This document shows, in pieces, positions 52,255-61,743 of a stretch of DNA of 64,000 nucleotides. The notes beneath the pieces are model-generated. The model was not told where the DNA came from, made no database searches, and saw only the letters and a list, made by a program, of their open reading frames with translations. Position 1 is the stretch's first letter. Each line of letters opens with the position of its first letter. Origin of the DNA: Bacteroidota bacterium (lineage in GTDB: Bacteria > Bacteroidota > Bacteroidia > Bacteroidales > Paludibacteraceae); assembly GCA_023459355.1 (NCBI GenBank), contig JAEWUM010000009.1, forward strand, positions 62,001 through 126,000, given 5' to 3'. The position numbers and the translations under genes are program-made.

Positions 52255-53618
52255 TTTGTTTTATTTATTACAATTTTTTGTTTTAATTGTTTGTTATCAT
52301 TTGTTGTTGCTTTAATCATATACAAACCATCAGGCTGTCCTGTTAAATCAACAATGCCAGTACGATATTCATTGCTATTCCGCTTAACAACTTCACCATT
52401 AAGGCTATACACTTCCCAATGCTGTATATGCGAATCTTCGAGGCTGATATAAAACACGCCGTTAGACGGATTAGGATATATTTTCAAGCGGTCTGTTTCG
52501 TACGGAATATTAGTTGTAACCGTTGTTTCCAGATTGTATTTAATTTCCATACGGTCGGCATCCATAATGGCAATTTCATCATTAAAGTAATATGGAATAA
52601 AATTCTCTACATATTGTCCGGCCTCTCCTCCCCAAAAATTGTATTTTGATTCCATTAAATTGGGTCTGCCATTTTCCGCACCGCTGTAGTCAATCGTGTA
52701 TATCTTTCTCCATTGACTGTATATTGGTTTATACATTATTTTTCGTAGCAACATACCGTTCGAATCATAAATTTGTTCATACATCGTGTTTGTTGTCCAG
52801 AATAATGTCGTGTAATGAGCATAGATTTCTTTCGTCAACTTATTATCCTGATTATAAACATATTCAATCTTCGTATCATTTTCCCATTTTAAAGCATGAG
52901 CATTCCACTTTTTCTGGATCTGACTGGTCAGATTACCATTCGTTTTGTCGTAAAAATAAAGAGTTAAAGATTCGTTTATGTTAGTTTCATGTATGCTGTT
53001 TATCAGCATTACTGAATCCAAATATCCGTTATTGTTATATACATAACGTACGACAAGCGATGTGTCAGGTTGTGTAATATCACCACCTGACATTATTCTC
53101 TGCTGAATTAACTGTTTTTTCTCATTATAAACAAAAGCTACACGTTGTGTAACATCTGGTATATCCTTGCTTACCCTGGAATTTAAAATTGATTCAAGTT
53201 CTCCGTTTTTATATGTGTAAACAATGTTTTTTTCTGTTTTCTCAACACCATCAGCAACCTGAACATATGCTTCTTTCTTCTTTTGCACTCCGTTATATTC
53301 GGTATTTATCAAATGAATTGTTTTCCACACTCCATTTTTCCAGATTTGTTCACGTTGAATAATACATTTATTCTCTTCGTATAACCACTCTGTACGGGAA
53401 AGCGGGAATATTGTATAGCCGTTCAGATAATAGATGTTTTCCATCACCTTATTTCGATTTTCATCATAATAAAATGTATGTCTGAAAACACTGTCTTTTT
53501 TATTGACAACAATCTCTCGTACGAGCGGTTTATCATCTGCATAAATACTGCATGTAAACAAGATTGACAGGAAAACAATCAATTGTAGAATTCCAAAATT
53601 ATAACTGGGTGGTTTCAC
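52251..53618 (-). CDS. Secreted protein with type IX secretion (T9SS) sorting domain
   Basis: 455 residues: hydrophobic signal region near 9-26, then ~340 residues of repeating short beta strands rich in Tyr, Asn and Asp (FYYDENRNKVME, YVYNNNGYLDSVM, YVYNQDNKLTKEIY), similar to YD-type or DUF4595-like surface repeats. The last ~80 residues are a T9SS type A C-terminal domain: LKIYPNPSNGVFYISLED, LTGQPDGLYMIKA and QKIVINK. It is exported across the outer membrane and attached or released. The function of the repeats is unknown. First gene of the dcp operon. Confidence 0.88.
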   Translation of the reverse strand: MKPPSYNFGILQLIVFLSILFTCSIYADDKPLVREIVVNKKDSVFRHTFYYDENRNKVMENIYYLNGYTIFPLSRTEWLYEENKCIIQREQIWKNGVWKTIHLINTEYNGVQKKKEAYVQVADGVEKTEKNIVYTYKNGELESILNSRVSKDIPDVTQRVAFVYNEKKQLIQQRIMSGGDITQPDTSLVVRYVYNNNGYLDSVMLINSIHETNINESLTLYFYDKTNGNLTSQIQKKWNAHALKWENDTKIEYVYNQDNKLTKEIYAHYTTLFWTTNTMYEQIYDSNGMLLRKIMYKPIYSQWRKIYTIDYSGAENGRPNLMESKYNFWGGEAGQYVENFIPYYFNDEIAIMDADRMEIKYNLETTVTTNIPYETDRLKIYPNPSNGVFYISLEDSHIQHWEVYSLNGEVVKRNSNEYRTGIVDLTGQPDGLYMIKATTNDNKQLKQKIVINKTK

Positions 53619-53792
53619 AAATCAAAGTATTATTATTTTATATGAAAAAATCTGCCAAATATAGGTATTTTTTTTTATTCTCAATCATTATTATTAAGTG
53701 TTTAACAGCTTTAAACAAAACAACTTGCACAACAAATGAAATATCCAAAAGAAAAAGGTTTATCAGAGCATCCGGATAAACGAAAAATATAT

Positions 53793-53800
53793 TACTTTTG
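53793..53800 (+). promoter_or_regulatory. Probable -7 box of the sugar transferase gene
   Basis: TACTTTTG matches TANNTTTG, 58 bases before the ATG at 53859. No TTTG at the -33 position. The remaining intergenic DNA (53619-53858) shows nothing else I can name. Confidence 0.5.
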
Positions 53801-53858
53801 TGTAACTTAACTACTACCATGTTGGTGTTTAAAATGTTTTAACTATGCATCTTTTTAA

Positions 53859-55394
53859 ATGAAACAAAAATCTAATAAATTAATATACACTCCATCAGTA
53901 GCGGCTATTCTTGCTGATCTTTTATTATTAGCGGTTGCTGTGTTAATTGTTTTGGCGGTCACTCCATTTTCTTCAGATATTCCTTTCCAAAAATATTTTG
54001 ATTTTACGTTCTTTTATTTTGCCTGCTGGCTTATAACCTCTTATCTGTTTAAGCGTTATACATTGGAACGCTCAAACAGCTACATGACTAATATTTTCAA
54101 GTTACTTTGGACTATATTAATTGTTCAAGTTATAATAAGCGCTTTGTTTTTAACACCTCTCAACACAAGTTATTCTATCTGGATAATCGTAGGGTATTCA
54201 TTGCTGATATTTTCTCTGGGTTCAATTTTTTATATCATTCAATTTTCGATCAGCAATGCTGTTGAATATAAGGACATACTTGAATTGAAGAAGGATGAAC
54301 CAGAAGATTATAAGATAGTTACTAAAAAACTGGATAAAAGAAGTTCTCAAATTTTGATAGATTCAATTGTTGAATATTCAGGTGAAAAGGTATTTACTTT
54401 TATTTCCAGGTATCTTGATTTTAATCTGAAAAATAACCTGGTTTCTTTTTCATCAAATTATTTTGATATAAAATCAAAACCTGAAAAGAAATTTACCGGG
54501 ATTGCCATCTTCAATAAGTTAAACAACATCAGAGGGATCAATAAATTGTTCTCTATCGTAAACCATAAACTTCCTATGGAGGGAACCTTTGTATGCAGTT
54601 TTGAACAAAGAAGCACAAGAAAGAAAAGAATTTACAACAAATATCCCAAAGGTCTGAATCACATCATTTATTTTTTTGATTACCTAACCAAGAGGGTAAT
54701 CCCGAAGTTTCTTGTCATGGATAAAATCTATTACAATATTACCCGGGGAAAAAACAGAATTTTATCTAAAACCGAGGTACTTGGCAGATTGGTTTATTGT
54801 GGTTTTGACATAGTGGAAACAAAAAAACTGAACGGGATAACCTATGTTATAGCAAAAAAAATAAAGAACCTTGACGTAATTCTTGAGAGCAAACGATATG
54901 GTCCATTATTGACCTTGAGGAGACTTGGTAAAAATGGAAAGGTTTTTAATGTTTACAAATTCAGAACCATGTATTCGTATGCTGAATATCTACAGGCTTA
55001 TATTTACAGAACCAGTAAACTTCAAAAAGGAGGAAAGTTCAACAAGGACATACGTGTCAATACCATGGGAAAATTCATGCGTAAATACTGGATTGATGAG
55101 CTACCGATGTTTATCAATGTTTTGCGTGGTGAAATGAAGCTTGTAGGAGTACGGCCGCTTAGCCAGCATTATTACAGCCTCTATGCTCCGGAATTACAAA
55201 AAATGAGGATACGTTACAAACCGGGGTTACTGCCTCCCTTCTATGCCGATTTACCTGAAACACTGGAAGAAATTCAGGAATCTGAGTTTCGTTACCTGCA
55301 AAGCTGTGAAAAAAACGGTGTTTTTGTAACCGACATGAGGTATCTTGTTAAAATTTTAAACAATATCCTGATTAAGAGGGTTAAGAGCGCTTGA
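53859..55394 (+). CDS. Polyprenyl sugar-phosphate transferase with methyltransferase-like middle domain
   Basis: 511 residues. Four N-terminal helices (~12-135) are followed by a soluble middle (~150-335) whose end, LSKTEVLGRLVYCGFDIVET and VIAKKI, reads like the last strands of a class I methyltransferase without the SAM-binding glycine loop. The bacterial sugar transferase domain (~345-511) has YKFRTM (366-371) and the catalytic DE of WIDELP (411-416). The hydrophobic re-entrant helix that normally precedes this domain is absent: residues 335-360 are polar. It should start a glycan on undecaprenyl phosphate. This arrangement seems to recur in Bacteroidota. Confidence 0.82.
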   Translation: MKQKSNKLIYTPSVAAILADLLLLAVAVLIVLAVTPFSSDIPFQKYFDFTFFYFACWLITSYLFKRYTLERSNSYMTNIFKLLWTILIVQVIISALFLTPLNTSYSIWIIVGYSLLIFSLGSIFYIIQFSISNAVEYKDILELKKDEPEDYKIVTKKLDKRSSQILIDSIVEYSGEKVFTFISRYLDFNLKNNLVSFSSNYFDIKSKPEKKFTGIAIFNKLNNIRGINKLFSIVNHKLPMEGTFVCSFEQRSTRKKRIYNKYPKGLNHIIYFFDYLTKRVIPKFLVMDKIYYNITRGKNRILSKTEVLGRLVYCGFDIVETKKLNGITYVIAKKIKNLDVILESKRYGPLLTLRRLGKNGKVFNVYKFRTMYSYAEYLQAYIYRTSKLQKGGKFNKDIRVNTMGKFMRKYWIDELPMFINVLRGEMKLVGVRPLSQHYYSLYAPELQKMRIRYKPGLLPPFYADLPETLEEIQESEFRYLQSCEKNGVFVTDMRYLVKILNNILIKRVKSA

Positions 55395-55430
55395 GTCAGT
55401 GGCTAATTGGTTTAAGAATTTAAAAATTGT

Positions 55431-55551
55431 AGCGAATAGCGAATAACTATTAGCGAATAGCGTGGAGACTGGAGACTGGAGACCGAATAATATATAGCAA
55501 ATCGCTCAATAGTAAATTGCTTACATGTAACTTATATGGCTTATATGGTTT
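55431..55551. repeat. Seven-base-period array joining two word types, plus CTTATATGG module
   Basis: Eight heptads at 55431-55486: AGCGAAT, AGCGAAT, AACTATT, AGCGAAT, AGCGTGG, AGACTGG, AGACTGG, AGACCGA, without a break in register. Then 55520-55551 reads CTTACATG, TAACTTATATGG, CTTATATGGTTT, related to 33398-33430. No gene in this gap. Confidence 0.8.
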
Positions 55552-55626
55552 GAAAAATTTCTTTTGTGTTTCCTTAGTTTTCTTTTGTGCCTTTTGTGGT
55601 TCAAATCACTGTATAAAAAACAGAAA

Positions 55627-57360
55627 ATGAAAAAAACTTATTTGATTTTAGTATTTCTTTTGATTGGAATAATGGTAAATATAGCCCAGGATATTCCCAA
55701 GCATATTTCTTATTACCGCATCTATGATTTTTTAGATGAACTGGCAACAGACGGTTTAATTGAAATCAATTCTGCAGTTAAACCTTATTCTCAGCAATTC
55801 ATTGCCGAAAAGCTTCAGAAAATTGCTATCCAGGCCAAAGGAACTAATACAAAATTACTTTCAAAACGCCAGATGATGGAGTTGGAGTACTTTTTGAATG
55901 AATTTGCGCTTGAGTTAAACAAGCTACCGTTTTATCATAATCATTTCTTTAAAAATATCAACACATTTGCATCAATATTACCTCCTGTAATAAGTTATCA
56001 GGAAAAAAACTTCCGGGCCAGACTTATTCCAATTCTAGGTATGCACATAAACACAAACGCACAAGGAAGAATTGACAAGAGATGGTACGGTGCTGAATTT
56101 CAGGGCATGCTTGGAAAAAACTTATCTGTTTATGGCAGTTTACGTGATATTTCTCATCAGGGAGATGGATTGCTTTCGAAATCAACTTATCTGAATGATG
56201 AACCGGGCTATGAATACACGGTAGGTACTGATTTCAGCGATTCCCGTGGTGGAATAAAATATTCCAATGATTATATGTCAATCGGGCTGATCAAAGATAA
56301 TATCAGTTGGGGGGATAACTATCATGGTTCCAATATACTTTCGGGCAGGGTTCCTTCGTTTCCCATGATTTATTTCAGATTGAACCCGGCGAACTGGTTT
56401 GAACTGAATTATTTCCATGGTTGGCTTGTTTCAAACGTACTGGACTCAACCAGTTTATACGTCGAAAATGAGACTACAATTCACTACCGGCCAGCTAACA
56501 AATTTATCGCTGCCAATCTGTTGACATTTACGCCGGTAAGGAACTTAAAACTCTCTGTTGGTAATTCTATTATTTATGCTGAAAAAAATGTGCATCCTGC
56601 TTTTTTCATTCCCATTGCTTTTTATAAATCAATCGATCATGTTATGACCAAAGGTCTGAAGGTGGAAAATCAAAATTCTCAATTGTTTTTTAATATCAGC
56701 TCCCGAAATATCAAACACCTGCATCTGTATACTTCTGTTTTTGCTGATGAGATTCAGTTCCGCAGGTTTCTGCCGGATAGCCCGGATAAAAATCCGATAT
56801 CTTATAAAGTCGGAGCAAACTTATCCAATTTTCCAATCAAAAATCTTTCGGCAATAGTTGAATATACCAAAACCAATATTCTTAATTACAAACATTCTAT
56901 CCCAACGCTTAGCTGGGCTTCGAACAGTTATAACCTCGGACATTACCTGGGTGATAATGCACAAGAGCTTTATGCTTCGTTGCGGTTTAAACCGGTTCGG
57001 GGACTCGACTTCAATTTGTATTATTTTGAAGCCAAACGTGGAAAAGAATATGAATACATCAGAAGAGGTCAGTTAAACGGAACCAATTACAGTGTAATCG
57101 ATATCATCAGCAATCCTTCACCGGGTGAGATTGTGTGGCGAAATGAATCCTTTGGTTTAAATACTACCTACGAAATCTTCAGGAATGCCTATGCCATAGT
57201 GAAGGTGGAAAAATCATACATTCAGACTTTCGAACTGAATTCAAATCCGGTTTTTGGCGAGGTAAGGATGACGGCTGAGGAAGCAATGGCTCGATATACG
57301 TCTGACTTCTTTATGGTTAATGATTTAACGTTGACTGTAGGCTTCAGTTTTGGATTTTAA
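55627..57360 (+). CDS. Wzi-like capsule assembly outer-membrane beta-barrel protein
   Basis: 577 residues from the ATG at 55627, which opens a signal peptide (MKKTYLILVFLLIGIMVNIAQ); an upstream start would add a second hydrophobic segment. An N-terminal helical region (YRIYDFLDELATDGLIEINS, YSQQFIAEKL) is followed by alternating amphipathic strands and the terminal GFSFGF, whose last Phe suits an outer-membrane barrel. Plan and partner gene fit the Cap_assem_Wzi family, which binds capsule at the surface. It follows the sugar transferase gene and probably serves the same glycan. Confidence 0.75.
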   Translation: MKKTYLILVFLLIGIMVNIAQDIPKHISYYRIYDFLDELATDGLIEINSAVKPYSQQFIAEKLQKIAIQAKGTNTKLLSKRQMMELEYFLNEFALELNKLPFYHNHFFKNINTFASILPPVISYQEKNFRARLIPILGMHINTNAQGRIDKRWYGAEFQGMLGKNLSVYGSLRDISHQGDGLLSKSTYLNDEPGYEYTVGTDFSDSRGGIKYSNDYMSIGLIKDNISWGDNYHGSNILSGRVPSFPMIYFRLNPANWFELNYFHGWLVSNVLDSTSLYVENETTIHYRPANKFIAANLLTFTPVRNLKLSVGNSIIYAEKNVHPAFFIPIAFYKSIDHVMTKGLKVENQNSQLFFNISSRNIKHLHLYTSVFADEIQFRRFLPDSPDKNPISYKVGANLSNFPIKNLSAIVEYTKTNILNYKHSIPTLSWASNSYNLGHYLGDNAQELYASLRFKPVRGLDFNLYYFEAKRGKEYEYIRRGQLNGTNYSVIDIISNPSPGEIVWRNESFGLNTTYEIFRNAYAIVKVEKSYIQTFELNSNPVFGEVRMTAEEAMARYTSDFFMVNDLTLTVGFSFGF

Positions 57361-57371
57361 TATTGTTTTGT

Positions 57372-60300
57372 TTAACCTGCTTTCCCGTCAATCCCGTTCA
57401 GAATGTGGTATGCCTGATTGACTGTTCGCACCATGCTGACAACCACAGAACGACGGTTCTGCTGGTCTCGCAGTTGGCACTGACGGGGATGGGTAGCCAC
57501 AAACTGAAGTATTTTACCGAAGTTTTCAGACTGATAGTAAGAGGATAATGGATTTGTAACTAAGAAAGCTGTCATCCTTTCGTTTTTCAGAACCAGCCTC
57601 TCGATGCCGTATTTAATTGCCAGCCACCGTAACCGGACAACCAGCAATAGATTCTTACTTTGTTCCGGTATTTTGCCAAAGCGGTCCTCTATTCGTTTTT
57701 CGAATTCAAGCAAATCTGCTTCATTGTCGATACTGTCCAGTTCCCGATATAGGGTAATTCTTTCTGAAACATTTTCGATGTAATCGGACGAGAACATCAA
57801 CTCCATATCTGTATCAATCTGACAATCGGTTACATAATTAAGTGAAGAGTTTTCCTTGGCAATTTCTTCCGCGTACAATTCGGAGAATTCCTCGTCCTTA
57901 AGTTCATGAACCGCTTCATTCAGGATTCTCTGGTATGTTTCATAACCCAAATCGGCAATAAATCCGCTTTGTTCGGCTCCCAGCATATTCCCGGCTCCAC
58001 GGATATCTAAATCCTGCATGGCGATATTAAAACCACTACCTAATTCAGAGAAAGTCTCTATGGCTGTTAGCCTGCGGCGGGCTTCGGGAGTTAACAAACT
58101 GGTTTCAGGAGCCAACAGATAGCAATATGCTTTCCGGTTACTGCGCCCTACCCTGCCCCTTAATTGGTGCAGGTCGCTCAGACCGAATTTATGTGCCGAG
58201 TTGATGATGATGGTGTTTACATTCGGAATGTCGATACCTGATTCAACAATGGTTGTGGCCACCAACACATCATATTCATATTCAATAAAATCGACAATGA
58301 TTTCTTCCAGTTTATCCGGTGGCATCTGACCATGCCCCACTGCCACGCGAACTCCCGGCACTAATTTTTTTATCAGGGCTTCAATCTGATAAATATTCTG
58401 AATACGGTTATTGATAAAAAAAACCTGCCCGTTCCGGTTCATTTCCAACTGAATAGCTTCCCTGATTACATCTTCATCGAAGGTATGTACTTCCGTTTGC
58501 ACCGGGAAACGGTTGGGCGGCGGCGTATTGATGATTGACAAATCGCGGGCTCCCATCAACGAGAATTGCAAGGTACGCGGAATCGGAGTAGCCGTCATGG
58601 TCATGGTATCCACATTCACTTTCAGCTCTTTCAGCTTTTCTTTGACTGAAACACCAAAACGTTGTTCCTCATCGATAATCAGCAATCCAAGATCTTTAAA
58701 TTTAACCGATTTTCCAACGAGTTTATGCGTGCCAATGATAATGTCGACTTCACCTTTCGCTAATTTTTCCAATACTTCCTTACTTTCTTTTGCACCACGG
58801 GCACGACTCAGGTATTCAACCGTTACAGGAAAGTCTGACAACCGATTTTTGAAAGTATTGTAATGCTGCAAAGCCAAAACTGTAGTTGGTACCAGCACTG
58901 CAACCTGTTTGCCATCGGTTGCCGCTTTAAAAGCTGCCCTGACAGCCACTTCCGTTTTGCCGAAACCCACATCGCCACATACCAATCTATCCATCGGTAA
59001 AGTCGATTCCATGTCTTTTTTGATATCTGCCGTCGCTTTTACCTGATCCGGTGTGTCTTCGTAAATAAAGGATGCCTCCAATTCCTGTTGCAGGTAACTA
59101 TCCGGCGTATACTGAAAGCCCTGCTCCGCTTTTCTTTTAGCATATAACTTAATAAGCTCGCGGGCAATATCTTTAACCTTCGATTTGGTTCTTTCTTTTA
59201 AACGTTCCCAGGCTCCGGATCCTAATTTATTGATTTTCGGAGCTTCTCCTTCCTTACCTTTATATTTTGAAATACGGTGTAAAGCGTGGATACTAACAAA
59301 GATAATATCATCGTCCCGGTAAATCAGTTTAACCATTTCCTGCATCTTGCCGTTGACATTCGTCTTTACCAATCCGCCGAAAGTACCGATACCGTGATCG
59401 ACATGTACCATGTAATCACCTACCTGGAACTGGTTCAACTCTTTCAGGGTCATGACTACCTTGCCCTGACGTGTTTTGTCGGTACGCAAGCGGTATTTAT
59501 GAAAACGATCGAATATCTGGTGATCGGTATAACAGAAAATAGACAGGTCGTGATCGACAAATCCCTGATGCAGCGTATTTTTTATCGGTTCAAAGATGAT
59601 ATTGTCTCCACGGTCTTTGAAAATTGCTTCAATTCTGTCGGTTTGCTTCACACTGTCACTCATGATAAACAGCTGATAGCCATCCATCATGCCTTTTTTC
59701 AGATTTTCGGCAACCAAATCGAAGTTTTTATGAAATACCGGCTGAGGTGCCGTGTTAAAACGAAGTTCCTGGTCGGGTTTAAAATGACTTTTTTCACCCA
59801 CTTCAATTTTCTTAAACAACTCAATTTGGGTAATAAAATCGTTACCGGTAATGCGCGACTTGTGCAAATCGGTCACAACCACATCACCTTCATTCGCTTT
59901 AACCAGGGCCTCATCATACAATTGATTGATTTTATCCCGGATAAATGTAGCGTTGGAAAATGTAAGTACCGTCGATTTATCTATGAATTCAAAAAAAGAA
60001 ACCTGCGTAATTGATTTGTCCTTCTGTAAATCGGGGATTATCTCGACCTGCTCTACTTTTTCATTTGAAAGCTGACTTTCAATATCGAAAATGCGGATGG
60101 AATCAATTTCATCCCCGAAAAAATCACAACGATACGGTAGTTCGTAGGCAAAAGAAAAAATATCGACAATACCTCCACGGATGGAAAATTGTCCGGGTTC
60201 ATACACAAAATCGACCCTTGAGAAACCATATTCAGTCAGCATTTCTGCCAAAAAATCTATGCTGATAGACTCTCCCCTTTTCAACTTCAGCATGCGTGTC

Positions 60301-60725
60301 TGCATGCCATGTGCCGATACCACCTTTTGAAACAGGGCTTCCGGATAGGTCACCACGACACAGGGTGAATTGTGATTGGCAAGTCTGTTGAGCACTTCTG
60401 TTCGCAACACTTCATTCGAAGCATCCAGTTGAGCAAGCTTGATGGCTTTTTTGTAGGAAGATGGAAAGAAAAAAACTTCAGACTCGTCGAGACAGTTTTT
60501 TAAATCATGATAAGTATAAGCTGCCTCATCAGCATCTTCCATGATTAATAAAAAAGGATAGGCTGCTGAACCGGCACTTTTAAAAAGTGAGGCTATGACT
60601 AAGGACAATGCCGACCCGTTCAAACCGGAAATTTTGATGTTTTTTCCGTTCGGGCACAACCAGGTCGCCAACGCATTCAGGTGCGGATGACGACTGTAGA
60701 TATGTAAAAAATCACTTAAAATCAA
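57372..60725 (-). CDS. mfd: Transcription-repair coupling factor Mfd
   Basis: 1117 residues, standard length. Order: UvrB-homology modules, the RNA-polymerase interaction domain (YMVHVDHGIGTFGG near 437-450), the RecG-like translocase with Walker A GDVGFGKTE and the DEEQ box (IDEEQRFG), the helicase C half with QLRGRVGRS, and the TRCF C-terminal domain. Mfd removes RNA polymerase stalled at lesions and recruits UvrA. The start is TTG at 60725, overlapping the oxyR stop (TTGA); no in-frame ATG exists near the family N-terminus. It ends 12 bases from the convergent Wzi-like gene. Confidence 0.96.
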   Translation of the reverse strand: MILSDFLHIYSRHPHLNALATWLCPNGKNIKISGLNGSALSLVIASLFKSAGSAAYPFLLIMEDADEAAYTYHDLKNCLDESEVFFFPSSYKKAIKLAQLDASNEVLRTEVLNRLANHNSPCVVVTYPEALFQKVVSAHGMQTRMLKLKRGESISIDFLAEMLTEYGFSRVDFVYEPGQFSIRGGIVDIFSFAYELPYRCDFFGDEIDSIRIFDIESQLSNEKVEQVEIIPDLQKDKSITQVSFFEFIDKSTVLTFSNATFIRDKINQLYDEALVKANEGDVVVTDLHKSRITGNDFITQIELFKKIEVGEKSHFKPDQELRFNTAPQPVFHKNFDLVAENLKKGMMDGYQLFIMSDSVKQTDRIEAIFKDRGDNIIFEPIKNTLHQGFVDHDLSIFCYTDHQIFDRFHKYRLRTDKTRQGKVVMTLKELNQFQVGDYMVHVDHGIGTFGGLVKTNVNGKMQEMVKLIYRDDDIIFVSIHALHRISKYKGKEGEAPKINKLGSGAWERLKERTKSKVKDIARELIKLYAKRKAEQGFQYTPDSYLQQELEASFIYEDTPDQVKATADIKKDMESTLPMDRLVCGDVGFGKTEVAVRAAFKAATDGKQVAVLVPTTVLALQHYNTFKNRLSDFPVTVEYLSRARGAKESKEVLEKLAKGEVDIIIGTHKLVGKSVKFKDLGLLIIDEEQRFGVSVKEKLKELKVNVDTMTMTATPIPRTLQFSLMGARDLSIINTPPPNRFPVQTEVHTFDEDVIREAIQLEMNRNGQVFFINNRIQNIYQIEALIKKLVPGVRVAVGHGQMPPDKLEEIIVDFIEYEYDVLVATTIVESGIDIPNVNTIIINSAHKFGLSDLHQLRGRVGRSNRKAYCYLLAPETSLLTPEARRRLTAIETFSELGSGFNIAMQDLDIRGAGNMLGAEQSGFIADLGYETYQRILNEAVHELKDEEFSELYAEEIAKENSSLNYVTDCQIDTDMELMFSSDYIENVSERITLYRELDSIDNEADLLEFEKRIEDRFGKIPEQSKNLLLVVRLRWLAIKYGIERLVLKNERMTAFLVTNPLSSYYQSENFGKILQFVATHPRQCQLRDQQNRRSVVVSMVRTVNQAYHILNGIDGKAG

Positions 60726-61648
60726 AGCTTAATGGCAAATTTTTTCAACCGGGCATCCAGCATGTGCGACGGAATAATTTTTTTGATGCTGTTGGCTACC
60801 GCGTTCATCATGCCTTCCCGTACATAGTCGTGCCTGATAACCAGAGAGATTTCACGGGTAGCTTCCGGATCTACCAATTCCCTGAGATTATTTTTCTGTT
60901 CTGCCGACAATAAATCAATGTGTAATTCCGGAATGACCGTGTATCCACCGTTGACATCCACAATTTTAACAAGTGTATCAATACTACCTGCTTCGTAAAT
61001 TGATGACTGATGAACCTGTTGATTACAGAAGTTGAATACCTGACTGCGCAAACAATGTCCTTCCTCCAGCACCCACAGATTGTCTAAGGGCATGGCTTTA
61101 CTGGAAATCGTTTTGGCTTTGTATACCGGAGCAGTTGGTGACACATAGGCTACGAATTTCTCGTAATAAAGCGGAACCTCCAGAATTTTAGGATCATTCA
61201 GCGGAGTGGAAAGAATGGCCATGTCAATCTCCGCTATCTGAAGCTTTTGAATGATATCAGCTGTATGTAATTCCGAAACCTTTAGTCCTATTTCCGGATA
61301 ATCGGTTTTCATGTTGGCAATAAAACTCGGAAGCAGATAAGGTGCAACGGTTGGTATCATACCCAGGTTCAACTGTCCGCTCAGTGAGCCTTTTTGTGTA
61401 CTCACATTCTCTTTCAGCTGATTCACATGATACAGTACAACCTGTGCCTGATTGATGATTTGCTGTCCCACTTCAGTAGGAACCAGGGGATGTGTCGACC
61501 GGTCGAAGATACGGCAATCCAGTTCATCTTCCAGTTTCTGAACCATCGCACTAAGGGTAGGCTGTGTTACGCCGCACATCTCAGCCGCACGTACAAAATG
61601 ACGTGTTTTATCCAACGCCAGGATATATTCAAGTTGTTGTAATGTCAT
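60722..61648 (-). CDS. oxyR: Hydrogen-peroxide-responsive LysR regulator OxyR
   Basis: 308 residues. N-terminal winged helix (MTLQQLEYILALDKTRHFVR), then the substrate domain with the redox pair C199 and C208 in GHCLRSQVFNFC, at the same positions as in E. coli OxyR. Peroxide forms the disulfide and switches the tetramer into activator form for catalase, peroxidase and repair genes. It lies directly between msrA and mfd and overlaps mfd, so the regulator shares a transcript with repair enzymes and may control its own operon. Confidence 0.95.
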   Translation of the reverse strand: MTLQQLEYILALDKTRHFVRAAEMCGVTQPTLSAMVQKLEDELDCRIFDRSTHPLVPTEVGQQIINQAQVVLYHVNQLKENVSTQKGSLSGQLNLGMIPTVAPYLLPSFIANMKTDYPEIGLKVSELHTADIIQKLQIAEIDMAILSTPLNDPKILEVPLYYEKFVAYVSPTAPVYKAKTISSKAMPLDNLWVLEEGHCLRSQVFNFCNQQVHQSSIYEAGSIDTLVKIVDVNGGYTVIPELHIDLLSAEQKNNLRELVDPEATREISLVIRHDYVREGMMNAVANSIKKIIPSHMLDARLKKFAIKL

Positions 61649-61673
61649 GATGTTAAACTCTATATACCAGTTA

Positions 61674-61743
61674 ATTATTCACTATTAGCTATTCGTTATT
61701 CGCTATTAGCTTTCCGCTTTCAGTTTTTCGCTTTCCGCTCTCA
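61674..61743. repeat. Longest seven-base-period array, ten units, touching the msrA stop codon
   Basis: ATTATTC, ACTATTA, GCTATTC, GTTATTC, GCTATTA, GCTTTCC, GCTTTCA, GTTTTTC, GCTTTCC, GCTCTCA. The GCTATTC words (complement GAATAGC) pass into GCTTTCC words (complement GGAAAGC) without losing register. The msrA stop (61741-61743) is in the last unit. Confidence 0.85.

Noticed and set aside
59286..60014. 242-codon plus-strand frame inside mfd
   Set aside because: Antisense to conserved Mfd modules; no family resemblance despite its length.
61674..61743. Possible CRISPR array
   Set aside because: Unit length is seven bases with no spacers and there are no cas genes; none of the repeat blocks has the 21-40 base repeat/spacer form.
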